Of a stretch of DNA of 64,000 nucleotides, positions 1 through 12,856 are shown piece by piece. The stretch covers positions 23,993,555 to 24,057,554 of the forward strand of contig NC_065875.1 in NCBI RefSeq assembly GCF_933775445.1, read 5' to 3'. Source of the stretch: Argentina anserina. Its lineage: Eukaryota > Streptophyta > Magnoliopsida > Rosales > Rosaceae. Made by a program: the position numbers and the translations under genes. The notes beneath the pieces were generated by a model that was not told where the DNA came from, searched no databases, and saw nothing but the letters and a program-made list of their open reading frames with translations. Position 1 is the stretch's first letter. Each line of letters starts with the position of its first letter.

Positions 1-1
1 C

Positions 2-1349
2 ATCGACGGCAAGGTGTACTATTATCGCCTCTTCTCCATCTCATCACTCTCTTATTTTCTTTGCTTCATACGTTACAATCGATTGGATTGTTTATGCTGT
101 TTTTGTGTTCCTGTACTGTTCAGATCTGTGTAGTTGTACCTACTTTGCGACATTAATTTTAAACTGTATAGAGCAAAGTAGTTCGTTCAACTTCAACACT
201 GCATCCGCACACCTAACAACTACTTCAAATGTGATTCTAACTTAGTTTGGGGTTTCCTCGATTCCGTATGTTGGACTTGGGAGGATAGCCCTATTAGGCT
301 AGGATATGGATAATGGAGGATGTGAACTTATTTATGAACAGTCCTCGTAATACTTATGAGCGATATGCGGATTGATGGGGTTGTCAAATTAGTATGAATG
401 ATAATCGTATAGATAGAGATGAATAGATGGCCAGGTTATCATGAAATTCAACTGGGGAATGGATAAGTAGACTTCCCCCTGGACAAATAACTGCAATCGT
501 TGATGCGGCTTCTATACTACAGTGCATACTGTTACATTGCAGCTGTTCATGTGGATAGGTGGTTTGTGTTTGCTATCTGAGTTTGGCAGTTTGATAAGTT
601 TATATATTGGAGTTGGGATGTGGTCAGTATTTGGGTGTCTTTTGTCATCTGAATTTTGTGTTTGCAGAATGATAACAATCCCATAGATACAATAACGAGG
701 TTTTCTACCAAGGCGACATTTCCTAGTGTCAGAGCTATTTTGATTGTGTATCTATTCTGATTCTGGTTCTGATTCCCATTGCTTGTGGGTTAAACATATT
801 TTTAAAGAACGTCAAGTTGTAATCTGTATATGGTCATTGTTTCATATCACTCTCCATGGTGAACTATTGTACTTAAGCAGCATTTGCTAATTGCAGGTAT
901 ATGATGTGTCAACATATATGGATGATCACCCTGGTGGAGATGATGTAATCCTTGCTACAACAGGTATACATCTTATCTTCCTTTTGAGATTCCGTATTCC
1001 AATCCAATCTGATTGACTTCAACATCAAGAATTTATTACAGATAAAGGGGGGAATGTATTTGCAGATATCATGTAGCGATATGACTTGGTTATTGTTTCC
1101 ATTTCAGGCCAAGATGCCACTGACGAGTTTGAAGATGCTGGGCATAGCAAAAGTGCAAAGGAGCTGATGGAAACCATGTGCATTGGGGAGCTCGACACAG
1201 ACGTCGACACCACGGACACCGCTCTCGAGGATCAACCAACTAGTTATCCTGAGAAGCTCATGACCCTGACAAAGCAATACTGGGCTGTTCCTGCAGCTGT
1301 TGTGGGTATCTCTGTTGTGGTTGGCATCTTGTATTTGCGCAAGAAGTGA
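2..1349 (+). CDS. CYB5: Cytochrome b5, 5' truncated by window edge
   Basis: The visible coding exons are 2-13, 897-963 and 1108-1349, and they join in phase. The window opens on the last codons of an upstream exon (reading IDGK, followed by a GT donor), so the N-terminus lies outside. Exon 2 carries the haem-ligand motif HPGG. Exon 3 supplies the second haem histidine in an AGHSKSA context. The C-terminus has a single hydrophobic segment followed by the basic tail LRKK, typical of tail-anchored ER cytochrome b5. The family passes electrons from cytochrome b5 or P450 reductase to fatty-acid desaturases, hydroxylases and P450s on the ER face. Both haem ligands are present, so nothing suggests loss of function. 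Introns of 883 and 144 bp separate the visible exons. Confidence 0.93.
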
Positions 1350-1827
1350 TTCAATACTCGGAAGGAAAGTAGTCACAATTTTGGAATAATTAGGTGAGTA
1401 GTAATTGAGAGAAAGCGGCCCATTGGCCATGGTTATATGATTACAAGTACTGGGAACTTGCATGTTGTGATTCAGGGGTCATTTTATGGATAATGGATTT
1501 TCATGTATGACATTTTTACAGACTTACAATCTGGACATGTTTTCACGAAGAGAATAATTATCGGATAAAGAATATTTTGATTCTGGTTAAAAGTATACAT
1601 GCCTCGACACATGTAGGAATCATAATTGGTGTAGTTCAGTAGTTTCCATCTCTCCATCAAGAATCAAGTTTCTGAACATAGATTCTTGAGGAGTCTTCTC
1701 TCTCATTCTACTTGTCTTAGATTCATGATTATTCTTGATTCCAAATTAGGTTAATGTAAATCATATATAAACGGCAGCCCAAAAGAAGAAGCATCACTGT
1801 AAATCGAAATAGGGAGAAGAAGCAAGA
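1350..1827. other. Intergenic spacer, cyt b5 3' UTR and RRM gene 5' region
   Basis: The spacer holds the probable cytochrome b5 3' UTR and the promoter and leader of the RRM gene. A TATATAAA-like stretch lies near 1763, about 65 bp before the next start codon. No other feature was seen. Confidence 0.5.
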
Positions 1828-2731
1828 ATGGCGCAGCAAGTGCAGAAGAACACTCTGTACGTCGGAGGCTTAGCGGAGGAGGTGAACGAGTCGATTCTTC
1901 ACTCGGCTTTCATTCCCTTCGGCGACATCAAAGACGTCAAGACGCCGCTCGATCTGGCCACCCAGAAGCACCGCTCCTTCGGCTTCGTCACTTTTTTGGA
2001 GAGAGAAGACGCCGCCGCCGCCATGGACAACATGGACGGCGCCGAGCTCTTCGGCCGCGTCCTCACCGTCAACTACGCCCTCCCCGAGAAGATCAAGGGC
2101 GGTGAGCAGGGTTGGGCCGCTCAGCCCAGTAAGTACTCTTCTCTCTATTCAATTTGTTTTCAATTTCTAGGGTTAGGGTTTTTCCAATTGATTTGGGCGT
2201 TTAGGGTTTATAATTCAACATTAGGTTAGTCAAATTGAACTCTCCATTCATGTAGTCATTTTGCTTTGAAGTTCTGAAATTAAGTAAAGAGTGAAGAATG
2301 TAAGCTATAATTATGCTACAAAGATTCGAAGAGTAGAAAGATCGAAAGCGATATGATAACATCTTTGAAGCTGACGGATTATATTTGATCAAGACACTTA
2401 GTTTAGGTAGGTAGATGATTGTGTTCATTCTTGCAATGTGATGTTACCTATTTGCGATCGGGCTTGATAAGTAATGTGGTGCTGATATGCATTGGTTTGG
2501 TGTTGTGTTGTTTCAGTTTGGGCAGATGCAGACACGTGGTTTGAGCGACAGCAACAGGAGGAGGAAATGCTGCAGATGCAGAAGGAGAACAAGGCCGCAA
2601 TGGAGGCTGCGGAGGAGCTGCACAGGAAAAAGATGACGCAAGAGCGAGACGGGGAGAAAGAAGAGGAAAGCGGGATCAAGAATGACCCCATGGCAATGGC
2701 TGAAGCAGAGGTTCTGAAACAAGAGGGCTAG
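1828..2731 (+). CDS. Small RRM protein, cyclophilin-E/Cyp33 N-terminal type without the cyclophilin domain
   Basis: Two exons, 1828-2128 and 2517-2731, encode 171 residues. Residues about 9-86 form one RNA-recognition motif with RNP2 LYVGGL and RNP1 RSFGFVTF. The RRM closely resembles the N-terminal domain of peptidyl-prolyl isomerase E (Cyp33), but no cyclophilin domain follows. The rest is a charged, helical, Glu- and Lys-rich tail with a conserved ADTWFERQ segment. Plants carry such RRM-only proteins, and from memory Arabidopsis At1g13690 (AtE1) is the counterpart. A role in RNA binding or spliceosome association is inferred from the family. The ATG at 1828 sits in a purine-rich leader and is the first AUG after the likely TATA element. 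Confidence 0.92.
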
Positions 2732-3400
2732 TTCCGTTGCTTTCAGGCGAGGCATCGAAAGAAGATAGTTGTGTAGTTTTGTCAAATCCCAGTCATTCGT
2801 TAAGCTCGGTTGTAAAATCATTCCGATGAAACATGTACTTGAGTGTTAGTTTCACATAGATAGACAGGCATCCTTATGGAGAACTGTTGAATCGGTTTTG
2901 ACTTGGTTTCGATGATCACTGTATGGTCGGACCTTAGCTTCTTTGATACCAGTTGAAATGGATGACTCTTAACTCTGTTTCCAGCTTGTGTTAGATTACC
3001 ACTTTAGATTACCACTTGGCTCTGTTAACCTGACTTGTATATTCTTTGCATGAAGAATCATGTGTTATAACATAATACTACTTATCACAACCGTGCAAAA
3101 TAAGGTCTCAAATTCGATTGCCTCGTGCACTTTTTATGAAACACCCACTTTGTTAGAGTATCCAGCAGAAGTATTGCAGATTTGAAGCTCTAAATTTGTC
3201 AATCCGCGCAAGCATAGTTGAGGAAATAGTTAGCTCCCACGTGTTAGCGCCCTCTTGGCACGTGCAAAGCTGTCTCTCTCCCGTTAAGCTCTACTCGAGA
3301 GTTGAAGGAACACGCTTATCAGTTAGAACTTAGAAAAGTTAGAAGCTTCTTCCATGGCTAACACCCAATAGTTGGAGCAGCTTGCGACTTGAGCTCATCC
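2732..3400. other. Intergenic spacer with FLN2 promoter
   Basis: The spacer holds the 3' UTR of the RRM gene and the FLN2 upstream region. The only notable content is a pair of G-boxes at 3238-3264, listed separately. No open frame or RNA gene was seen. Confidence 0.5.
3238..3264 (+). promoter_or_regulatory. Pair of G-box (CACGTG) elements upstream of FLN2
   Basis: Two perfect CACGTG palindromes lie at 3238-3243 and 3259-3264, with starts 21 bp apart (two helical turns), about 137-163 bp before the FLN2 start codon. G-boxes bind bZIP and bHLH factors such as HY5 and PIFs and are common in light-regulated genes for plastid proteins. That fits FLN2, a subunit associated with the plastid-encoded RNA polymerase. 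Function is inferred from sequence and position only. Confidence 0.55.
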
Positions 3401-6400
3401 ATGGCGTTACTATCTTTCCCACACTTTCTACAGTTACCCAGGTTCTCTTTCTCTCTCTCACTTTCTCAAGTTCTCTCTCTTTATTCAATCATGAAGTGTT
3501 TCATCTTATCCAGTAGGCTATCCCCTACTGAGTAGAAACGATAAATGAACGATCTTTCTGGGTCTTCAAAGTTTCAAGCTTTTATTGAGGATTTGAAATC
3601 AGAAAAACCCCTAAAAAGGACCATTATTTACTTAAACCTCTAAAACCCTACACTTAGTTGTATCATTAGTGATGGTTTTGATAGTGAAATTGTTCATTGA
3701 TATTTGCAGGTGCCATTTGGATTGGCCCAATAAGCCGTCTCTCAGTTTAGTGCAACTTCAGGGTCTTAGATTGCACAGTAAAAAATGGGGCCTTGCAGCT
3801 ATGTCTAAAAAGGTAAACAATTCAGAGGATTCAGGTCTAGATGGAGTGGATGAAGAGGAGGTTGTGCTGAAGAAGAAGAAGACAACTAGGACTTCTAAGC
3901 GGACTCGGAAGAAGACAGCATCGGATAGTGATGTTTCGAGTGATGAAGATGCAGGTGAAGAGCCAAAGAAAACCCGGGGAAGACGTAGGAAAGGTATACT
4001 CCCTTATTTATGTTTTTGTATTATTATGTATAGATTATTGGGTTGAATGTGCTGAACTGGTGACATTACGTGTTCTAGTTGTATCTGCTTCGGTAAGTGT
4101 GGAGGAAGATCAAACTGAGAAGAAGGTGAGGAAGAGAAGAACTAAGAAGAAGGTTGATGAAATTGAGAATCAAGTTAGTGAAGCTGAAGTTAGTGATGCT
4201 GAGGAGTTGACATTTGTTTTAGATGTCAAGGACGAGAGTGAGGATGAGCTAGAATTGGAAATAGAGGATGGAGAGGATATCGGCTATACTTATGGTTGGC
4301 CTCCTCTTGTATGTTGCTTTGGAGCTGCGCAACATGCTTTTGTGCCATCGGGAAGGCCAGCCAACAGACTCTTAGATTATGAAATACATGAAAGAAAGAA
4401 AGATGCATTATGGGCCCCTCAAAAGTTCATTAGGTCTCCTGGGGGATCTGCAGGCAGTGTGGCTATTGCTCTCGCAAGCTTGGGTGGCAAGGTTGCTTTC
4501 ATGGGAAAACTTGGAGATGATGACTATGGCAAGGCCATGTTATATTATATGAACGCCAACAATGTTCAAACCCGGTCGGTTCGCATGGATAGTAGAAGGG
4601 CAACTGCTGTATCACAGATGAAGATTGGTAAAAGAAGTCGCTTGAGGTTGACTTGTGTCAAACCCTGTGCTGAGGATTCTCTATCAAAGTCAGAGATCAA
4701 CATGGATGTGCTGAAGGAGGTAAAACGTTCTCCTATAAAAATAAATTAACTTATTTCTCATTGATAGTTTGTATATCTCATATGATGCCAATTGATAATG
4801 CATGATACTGAACTCATGTAAGTCCTGGTAATTGGATTTAGAAACAGCCACGCAAAGCATTTCTTTGATTCTAGTTAGTTTTGCTTTATTTTGGTTGTAA
4901 TGTTTGGGGGCTGCATTCGATATTGTGATTACTATGTGCAAATATACTTATAATGCAACTCGGCTTGCGAAGTTTCTCACATGTAACTTAGTAAGTATCA
5001 GATAATAAAGAAACTTGGACATGATTAAAAAATGTAATTTAATGTGTAAGCATTATAAGAATTTTAAATGCTTTCTGTCACAAACAACTTATAACAACCT
5101 ATCATGCAGGCTAAGATGTTCTACTTCAACACACATTCTCTGCTTGATCAAAACATGAGGTCAACTACACTCCAAGCAATCAAAATTTCAAAGAAGCTAG
5201 GCGGAGTTGTTTTCTACGATGTAAACCTTCCATTACCGTTATGGCAGTCTTCTGAAGAAACCAAGTTGTTCATCCAACAAGTCTGGAATCTTTCAGATTT
5301 TATTGAAGTTACTAAGCAAGAGCTTGAATTCCTATGTGGAGTCCAGCCTTCTGAGGAATTTGACACCAAAAATAATGCCAGATCGAAGTTTGTTCACTAT
5401 AAACCAGAAACAGTTGCACCACTTTGGCATGAAGACCTTAAGGTTTTGTTTGTAACAAATGGAACTTCTAAGATACATTACTATACGAAGGAGCATGATG
5501 GCACTGTTAATGGGATGGAAGATCCCCCTATCAGCCCTTACACATCTGATATGTCAGCATCTGGAGATGGTATTGTTGCAGGTACACTCTTGTGATCTCC
5601 ATCCATTAAACGTTACATCTGATCAAACCTATCTTATAATATTTTCAGAATGAGAGTGGATAACCCTCCTTCATGTAGAGTCTGCTTAACCCTTCATATG
5701 GCTGCCAACTACCAGAACTTTATAATTGGAACCTTTATTGTGCTTCATAATGCTACCTTTAGGAAAAGCCTGTAGTGGTCCAATATAGTTAATCGCTTAA
5801 GGGGAATAGTGCAGATTCAAACAATATATTCGCAGACAGGCCTCTAGCTATATCCACTTTGAACTCCAAATGAAAAAATTAAAAAGAAATACATGCCTTC
5901 TGTTAAGCTTCAAGGTGGATGTGAATTCATTGATGAAGAGATACTCTTATCTTCATCTCATGGCTATTATGGCATCACTTATATAACTATGTTAGAATGA
6001 ATGTTTACCTATATCATTATAGTTCGTGTTTGAAGAAGCCGTTTCTTATTGTAGTACATGTCAACTCGATCTTCTTATTTTAAATAATGCAAGTTGACGA
6101 TATAAGGAATGATCATCGGTTCATCTTGCAATTTATCTTGCCATAAATAGAGTAATTGAATTATGACAGAGCTGTAATAGATTACAATATGACAACTTTA
6201 TATGACACAAATTATTAGTGATAAACTGGTCAATTGTGGAAATAAGTTGGAATATTGTTTTTACGGATGGCAATAACTTATACCTTGAGAACCTAAGATG
6301 AGCATTATTTTCTTCCAGTATATAACTCCCCTTGTCCCAAGTCCTAACTTTTGATTTTATTTCATTTCAGCTCTCATGAGAATGTTGACAGTTCAACCAC

Positions 6401-6600
6401 ATCTAGTTACTGATAGAGAATATTTGGAGCACTCGATCAAGTATGCAATTGACTGTGGGGTCATTGATCAATGGTTGCTCGCGCGATCAAGAGGATTCCC
6501 TCCTAGAGATGATATGGAAGAAGTGGCTCTTGATCCAGATGGTATAAGGTCCGTAACAGAAACAGAATATCGCACCTTACCGGATGAGGTCCTTGCCTGA
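3401..6600 (+). CDS. FLN2: Fructokinase-like protein 2, chloroplastic (pfkB family)
   Basis: Five exons (3401-3441, 3710-3993, 4079-4719, 5110-5581, 6371-6600) join in phase to give 555 residues. The N-terminus (MALLSFPHFLQLPR) is a plausible plastid transit peptide. Residues about 50-200 are a highly charged stretch rich in KKKK, TRKK and acidic runs, as in Arabidopsis FLN2 (recalled as At1g69200). The pfkB kinase fold follows, with a TYGWPPLVCCFG start and a SASGDGIVA motif around residue 471, where active fructokinases usually have GAGD. FLN proteins associate with the plastid RNA polymerase (PEP) and thioredoxin z, and are thought to be structural or redox-regulated rather than active kinases. 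The C-terminus ends at YRTLPDEVLA, earlier than recalled Arabidopsis FLN2. Intron 4 is 789 bp. Two G-boxes lie upstream. Confidence 0.93.
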
Positions 6601-7800
6601 CAAAAAGATTTTATTATGTCTCAGAGTTAACCGAGTGATTTTGCTTTCCTTTACTAGAATGTAGATGAGTTGTAGCTTAGCTTCGGTTTTGCTTCCCAAA
6701 TTTTGTATGTGACAGATAGCCTTCACAAGCAAAGATTTAAAGCCTAGTGCAATTTATAAGAGCTGCACGTCTTTACCAGGCTTGCAGCTTTATTATTTTC
6801 CTTGTTTTCTCACTTTGGATAATCAGTAAAGAAAAAGATGAAGTCTATATCTCTGAATTCTGGTAGTTCAAGCACTGGCAAAATAAGAATTTGCTCGTGT
6901 GCTTTAGTCCTTAATTTTGTGAAAAAAAAATATATATGAAGAAACCTGTGATCTGTCAATATATGCAGACTTTTACTGGTGTTACTTTGTCTCGAGTCAA
7001 AACTCAAAAGAACTTGGACTGTTTTGGAGACATTAAATGATTGAAATATGTTGGGTTATCCTAATCTTATCCTGATAGAGTATTCATCTCACACGCTTTA
7101 GTGTCACTGTTTTGAAAAAATATCAGTTATATGTAGTTTTCATTACTTAAACTGGGGTGGTTGAGGTTAGGTGATGAACAAGGTGATGTCAAACACTCAA
7201 ACCTCATTATGAGCAGCTTAGGTCGCCGATCATAACATGGTTTTGTGTTGATCCTGAATTTAAAGTGTAGTTTAATGTTCCTTTCAGGCTTATCCTTAGG
7301 TAGCTTCCACTTCCCCATTTGGTTGACATAAGATGTGATGTGGTCTCTAAGCTCAATAGCTCATGGCCAAATCTATCCAGCATATGCCTTATGATCTGTC
7401 CATGTTTTTGAGTAAGAGTTACAGCCTGTTAATGAGAACAGCACCAAAATAGAAGCAAGCAAAAACACATATAAAACATGTTTCCAACAGAAAAATTGGC
7501 TCTTGCTGAATATACATGAACTCTTCGAAATGCCAGTCTGGCTCCAGTAGAGAATTCTGTCTAATGTTCAGTAATTCCTACTAGCAAGTAGAATTGTAGA
7601 ACCAGAAATGGCTTTTGCATAAAGGACCCAGCTTTATCTGCCTCTTCTTACAAAAGGGTATACTAAGACTTCTCCGACCCCCCATCAAAGAAGAGTGGAA
7701 GACAAGGCAAAACGGGAGATCAACACAAAAGGTGACTAGAGGAAAAAGAAATGGAACCACATGTGTCGAATCCCTTTTTACATACATGAAGGAATTGATC
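6601..7800. other. Convergent intergenic region between FLN2 and 6PGL
   Basis: The two flanking genes converge here, so this region should hold both 3' UTRs. It is AT-rich with only short spurious frames. No RNA gene, repeat or coding signal was recognised. Confidence 0.5.
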
Positions 7801-10304
7801 CTACTCGGAAATTTGGTAGCCGATGAGTTTTGAGGCTGCTGGTTTATCCATAAACCACACCAAATTCCCCTTCAGTGGCTGGACAAGCCCTGCAGGCACT
7901 GATGGGGAATTCGGATCCACACCATCAACTGCAAGGTGTACAGCCTCTGCTTTGCTTTCACCTGTCACAACTATGGCAACGTTGGAAGCTGAGTTGATGA
8001 CAGGCAATGTGAATGTGATTCTCTCAGGTGGAGGTTTGGGGGAATCAGTTAGATAGGTTACCCACTCATCTTTCTCCTCGAGCACAGAGTGGTTAGGGAA
8101 TAGCGAGGCAACATGGCCGTCGGATCCCATTCCTAGGAGCACAAGGTCAAACTTGGGGCAGTCACTTATATCGGACACACTGATCACACGAGATTTCACC
8201 AACTGTCGAATAACAAATTCATACTCATCAGCAGCCTCCTCTGCTGACACTGAATCATTAATGGAATGCACATGACTGGGAATAATAGGTACCTGTGTAA
8301 ATCAAAAGCAAAGGAGCATGAGGATACAGATGGATAATGAAAACTAGCACAATTAAAATTAGCATTCTTGTAAAACTAGCCACGTTGTTAAATAAAAAAC
8401 TCCGATGAAAGAGAAGGCAAAGCTCAGAAAAGACTTTGGTAATCTGTTCTCTAATACTGAATGATGTAATGTGCAATTATATTCAGCAATGATCAGAATA
8501 ATCATACTTTAAATCACTTTCAGCTGATACAAAATACATGGTAGCATGCGAAGGATTACCACAAAGACGTGATCAAAGTTCAGCACATAGCTTAAGTAGC
8601 TGTAGCATGATTTATACTTTCTAGTAAGTAAACTGTATAAAATAAACGCATAGAACCATAGGGGCAAGTTCATGAACCACCTCTTCAATCTACAGACTTT
8701 AAAGTTTTGATCTGATTTGTTACATAATATTTTTTACAAGAATGATAGGATGCTCAATACCAGTTTTAAATTAGAATACATTTAAGGTCAATGGTAGACA
8801 TCATCAGATAACAGTGGCCGGTTCAGAAATTGTAAGAACTTATTACAATAACTGAATTCTGATGAAGCTATGAAACAGTTAAAGGCTTCAGTCTTGAATT
8901 TGTAACACCAAACTATTATTTTCTCAGATCTGCACCATGAAAAGTAGAAACTCTTCCCAAAGAATGACCGGCTTTTACACCACAGGTCCGTTTGGAACAC
9001 TACGCAATGGAAATTAAGTAGATGATGAGAAAAGGTCACCCAAGATGGCTTTGCCTTGCACAATATAGAGAAATGCAGTGATAACCAGCTTTAAGCTGAT
9101 AATGTTACTAACGAGAGGGTGCTAATATAGAGAAGGGTTAAGGTGCTGTGGCAGGACTCTATTCGAGTGATAAGAAAGCAGAAAGGTGCAGTCAACCCCA
9201 AGCTATTCAGAAATCAGTTGATCGGAACCGTTTCATGAATAATATAGGTTGCCACGGAAATTGGAAGTAAAGGAAAGGAAGGTTTTTACTGAAGTAGCCT
9301 CATGGTAAGAGGGAAGAAATGACCACAGAAATAACCCACATAATCTGCAGGACTGATCCTTCAGCTGAAAGCCAACAGTATCTACAAAATTTGTTTAACT
9401 TGAATAACCGCTACCAGAAATAGCTGCAATCTATAAGGTGGTTCTAAAAGTGATTTGAAGATGTTAGCCAAATTATAGACTTCAGCAACAGGTTCCAAGA
9501 CTACAAACCAGACTCTGTAGAGCATTCTCAATCTGGCTGACAATTGTTGGATAACAGTATAAGAAAGCATTTGGTTGCAGGAGTAAACATTGATGAAATG
9601 GAATCAAAATGTGAATGGAATTGGAAGTTAACTAGAAATATTGTAAACTACACAGCAGGACGGAAACTGCATATACTAGAAATCTGCTCAATTCAGACCT
9701 CTGCTCAACCCCTACGACTAGAACAAAAATCACATCCCTTTTCATGCCACGTTTTTCCCTTAGTTTGGTCTTCCAATGGAGAGCGGGGAGCGTCACGATG
9801 AATCATCAAATTAAACCAACCTATAAAGTTTACTTTTTCCGCTGTATCATTCAGAACAAGATCAAACTACAGACTGCAATGGACTGGAAAAGCGACGACG
9901 ACATATGAATAGTACCTTAGAAAAAAACTGATCCTTTGCGAGCTTGTAATTGCTATCAACATGATTTTTTGCCACAACACGCTCGTCAGCCCAAAAAATA
10001 TACCACTTGGCCCAGTCTACAGTCTTGTTATAAGGAGCTTCACACAGTTTTCTGCTTTTCCACCATTAACAATACATCAACAAAAGATTCACAAGGCAAA
10101 AGGAACCAAACTTTGGAAAAGGAAAAATTGATACCTCATTAAGCCAATGAGAGAGCCACCAGATATAGCCATTGCAAAGACGCCCCGCTCCTTCACCGCT
10201 GCCTCTGATATTTCAGCAATGTAGTCTGCTAAAACAGTGCTAAGCTCATCCAAACTTTCATGGACTTTCAACTCTCTATCTTTGCGATCCCCAGAAAGAG
10301 CCAT
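7801..10304 (-). CDS. PGL1: 6-phosphogluconolactonase
   Basis: Three coding exons on the minus strand (10135-10304, 9916-10051, 7801-8292) give 265 residues. The enzyme hydrolyses 6-phosphogluconolactone to 6-phosphogluconate, step two of the oxidative pentose phosphate pathway. Family signatures are the SGGSLI phosphate-binding loop in exon 1, FWADERVV in exon 2, and [16 protein letters not shown] in exon 3. No plastid transit peptide is evident from the start at 10304, so a cytosolic form is likely. An in-frame ATG at 10352 would add 16 residues (MPIFVCGHKVSNSWGS) and cannot be excluded. Intron 2 is large (1,623 bp). Upstream, a CT-rich leader followed by a GTAAGC donor near 10862 suggests a 5'-UTR intron ending near 10385. 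From memory the Arabidopsis counterpart, At1g13700, is next to the RRM gene counterpart At1g13690. Confidence 0.93.
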
Positions 10305-12851
10305 GCTTCCCCACGAGTTTGACACCTTATGGCCACAAACAAAGATCGGCATTCAAATACAATATAGAGAGAGCTCACATTTCAATTTCTGCTATAAAAA
10401 ATAAAATAAAAAAGACCAGGAAAACTCAAGGTCTAGAAGAAAGAGGGACTAAAACTGATAAAGCCATCCACTTGCAACTCATGAGCTTTGAATGACATTA
10501 GGGAAAATAAAAACCTATATCCCAAGCTTCATAATTCCAATGAAACACAGAAAACAAATAGTGATAGACTGATAGTCAATCAGTGTGTGCATAATTGAGT
10601 CCAAACCAAAGGGTAATGACGATCACAACCTAAAGATCTTCACAAACCGTAAAGTTTCAAAATTTAAGGAATTTCAGAGCAAAAGCAGATATACCCAGAT
10701 CACAAAACAACCTGACCAAACATCCCATTACAGCATGGAACTCAGAAAACACAAAGAACACAAAAGAAACACATAATGCCATGCCAATTAAGAATACAGA
10801 AACTGAAAACAGAAATGGCAGAGACAGCAAAACAGAAATAAAGAAATAAGAAGCAGATGCTTACAAAGAAGAAGAAGAAGAAGAAGAAGAAGAGAGAAGA
10901 CAGAGAAGGGGTGGCAGAGAGAAGTAGGAAACAGACGAAGGTGGAAGATGGGTATCAACACCAGATAATTATATAATATATATATATATATATAAGGGTG
11001 ATGGTGATGATGATGATCATCAAATATATTTCATATTACTTCTCTATAATCCATTTAGTCATATTAGAATAAAATACAACTTCATTCGCTAGAAGTTTAG
11101 ACGGAATTTATTTACCTTCTGGGTTTCCACGTGCATCCAATGATCGTGACAAAACACACAGATGAAAACACCTCTCTCTCTCTCAAAGTAAAACGGATAA
11201 AACCAAACACATGAAAAAAAAAAAGCCCTTAATTCTCTCTCGCTGTTCTTTTCTTTTATCAGAGAAAATCCGTCTGTGCTATATTCTCTGCTTACTGAGT
11301 GGAAGAGACAAAAGCACATAAAGAAATAAATTAAGAGAAAATAAAAATGTCAGAGTCGGATGTTGGGAAATAAACTAGAGCAGAGAGTTTGATTAAAGGT
11401 TTTTTTTGGTAATAAAGCTTGATTAAAGGTTGCCCACCTGTTTGATTGAGAACCAAAGAGGATGAACACTCGTCTTTGTGTGAGGAGGACAATTGTCTTG
11501 TTTCACTGTGTTCCATTATGGTAGTGAACCAACATATCCAACCTGACCAACAAAATTTAATGGAGACCTAGAAAATAGGGTTTAACGAATTCCGGATGTA
11601 TTCGCCTTTTAAGTCAAGTTTCATTCTCTAATAAAACACTTGGTTGAGTTAGTTAGAGTTTTGATGTCAAATTATACTTGCAGAGTGTTTTAGGCCTCGA
11701 AATGTCTTGTTTGAAAACTTTTCGTCGAATATATGTTCAGACATATACTTCGAGCCATAAGAACAAGCTCATCACATGTAGAATCATGTCAATTTCAGAG
11801 TTATTGAAATGTTTTGATGTCGTAAATTTTTTAAATTATAAATTTATCGTAAACGTTTATCTTATTATTTATATTTTTTTGAAGTTACATAAGTTAAAAA
11901 TAAAATTAATATATCAACAATATACATTAAAGAAAAACTTGATACCTGAATACACTAGAGTATAGATTGCATTCTCTTAAAATTTGACTAAAATACAACA
12001 TGTACCAATAATATGATTCTTTCAATGCTCCATTGATGAATCTTGTTTCCTTTATTTTTGTTTGCTTGCATACATTTGAAATTGTTGTTGCTTCACTTGC
12101 TTGTCTCCCCAAAAGCAGCGATACACACAATTATATTGTGTATAATCATTTGACGTATGTGTCTAATAACCATCACCTACTTAGATCCACGTATTCTTCA
12201 ACTAATACGAGTTGTCCGGTTGTACCTAGGAGGCTAGGAAGACATGCACATTGTTTGAGAACACAAATTAGCATGGCAAACCCATGATTAGTGAGTAAAT
12301 AATGCAATAATAGAACCCACTAATCCAGTAATTGGATAGCCCCAAGCAAACAATATAAATCAACACCCCCCCCCCCCCCCCAATCATGAAACTACGGCTT
12401 TGGCTGATGCTGACAAGTAACATACATTCCAGTGGTGATCACTCCCTCCATTCTAAGTTTAAGACTTTGACTATTTCATCACAAAGAAACTAAAAAGATA
12501 TTGACACCTCTGATAATGCTCTCCTTGCTCAAATGCCATTCAACTAGATTTTGAGAGCAACTTCTCAACTTCAGCACTAGCTGCTTCTTCTTCTTCCCAC
12601 TTATTCTTTTTCTGTTTAAAACAAAGTATACGATACTTTATTTTTTCTATTAGTTGATAAGGACACTGTACTTAACTGTTACTCCAATGATCAAATATAC
12701 AAGCAAATATATTCTTTTCATGGTCTTCTATATCATACCCTTTGATTCCACTATAATGGAAACTTTCAGCATCCTTAATTTGAGCTCATTAAGCTTAGTT
12801 CCTTCGTTGTCGACCTCTTCTTCACAATTATTGAGTTATTGAATGAGAGAG
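10305..12851. other. 6PGL 5' leader and promoter plus AT-rich spacer
   Basis: 10305-10930 most likely holds the 6PGL 5' UTR and its intron, including a (GAA)n tract at about 10868-10893. A TA-rich run near 10970-10995 could supply a TATA element on the minus strand. Beyond this is AT-rich non-coding sequence with a long poly-C run at about 12367-12381. No gene was recognised. Confidence 0.4.
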
Positions 12852-12856
12852 GGAGC

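Noticed and set aside
12360..12385. Poly-C run as a possible G-quadruplex
   Set aside because: A single homopolymer tract without neighbouring G or C runs. It could be an unstable sequencing stretch, and no regulatory context is visible.
11678..12842. Several 60-95 residue frames in the 6PGL-TRIM spacer
   Set aside because: The composition is that of AT-rich noise (Ile, Tyr, Asn, Lys), with no conserved motifs.
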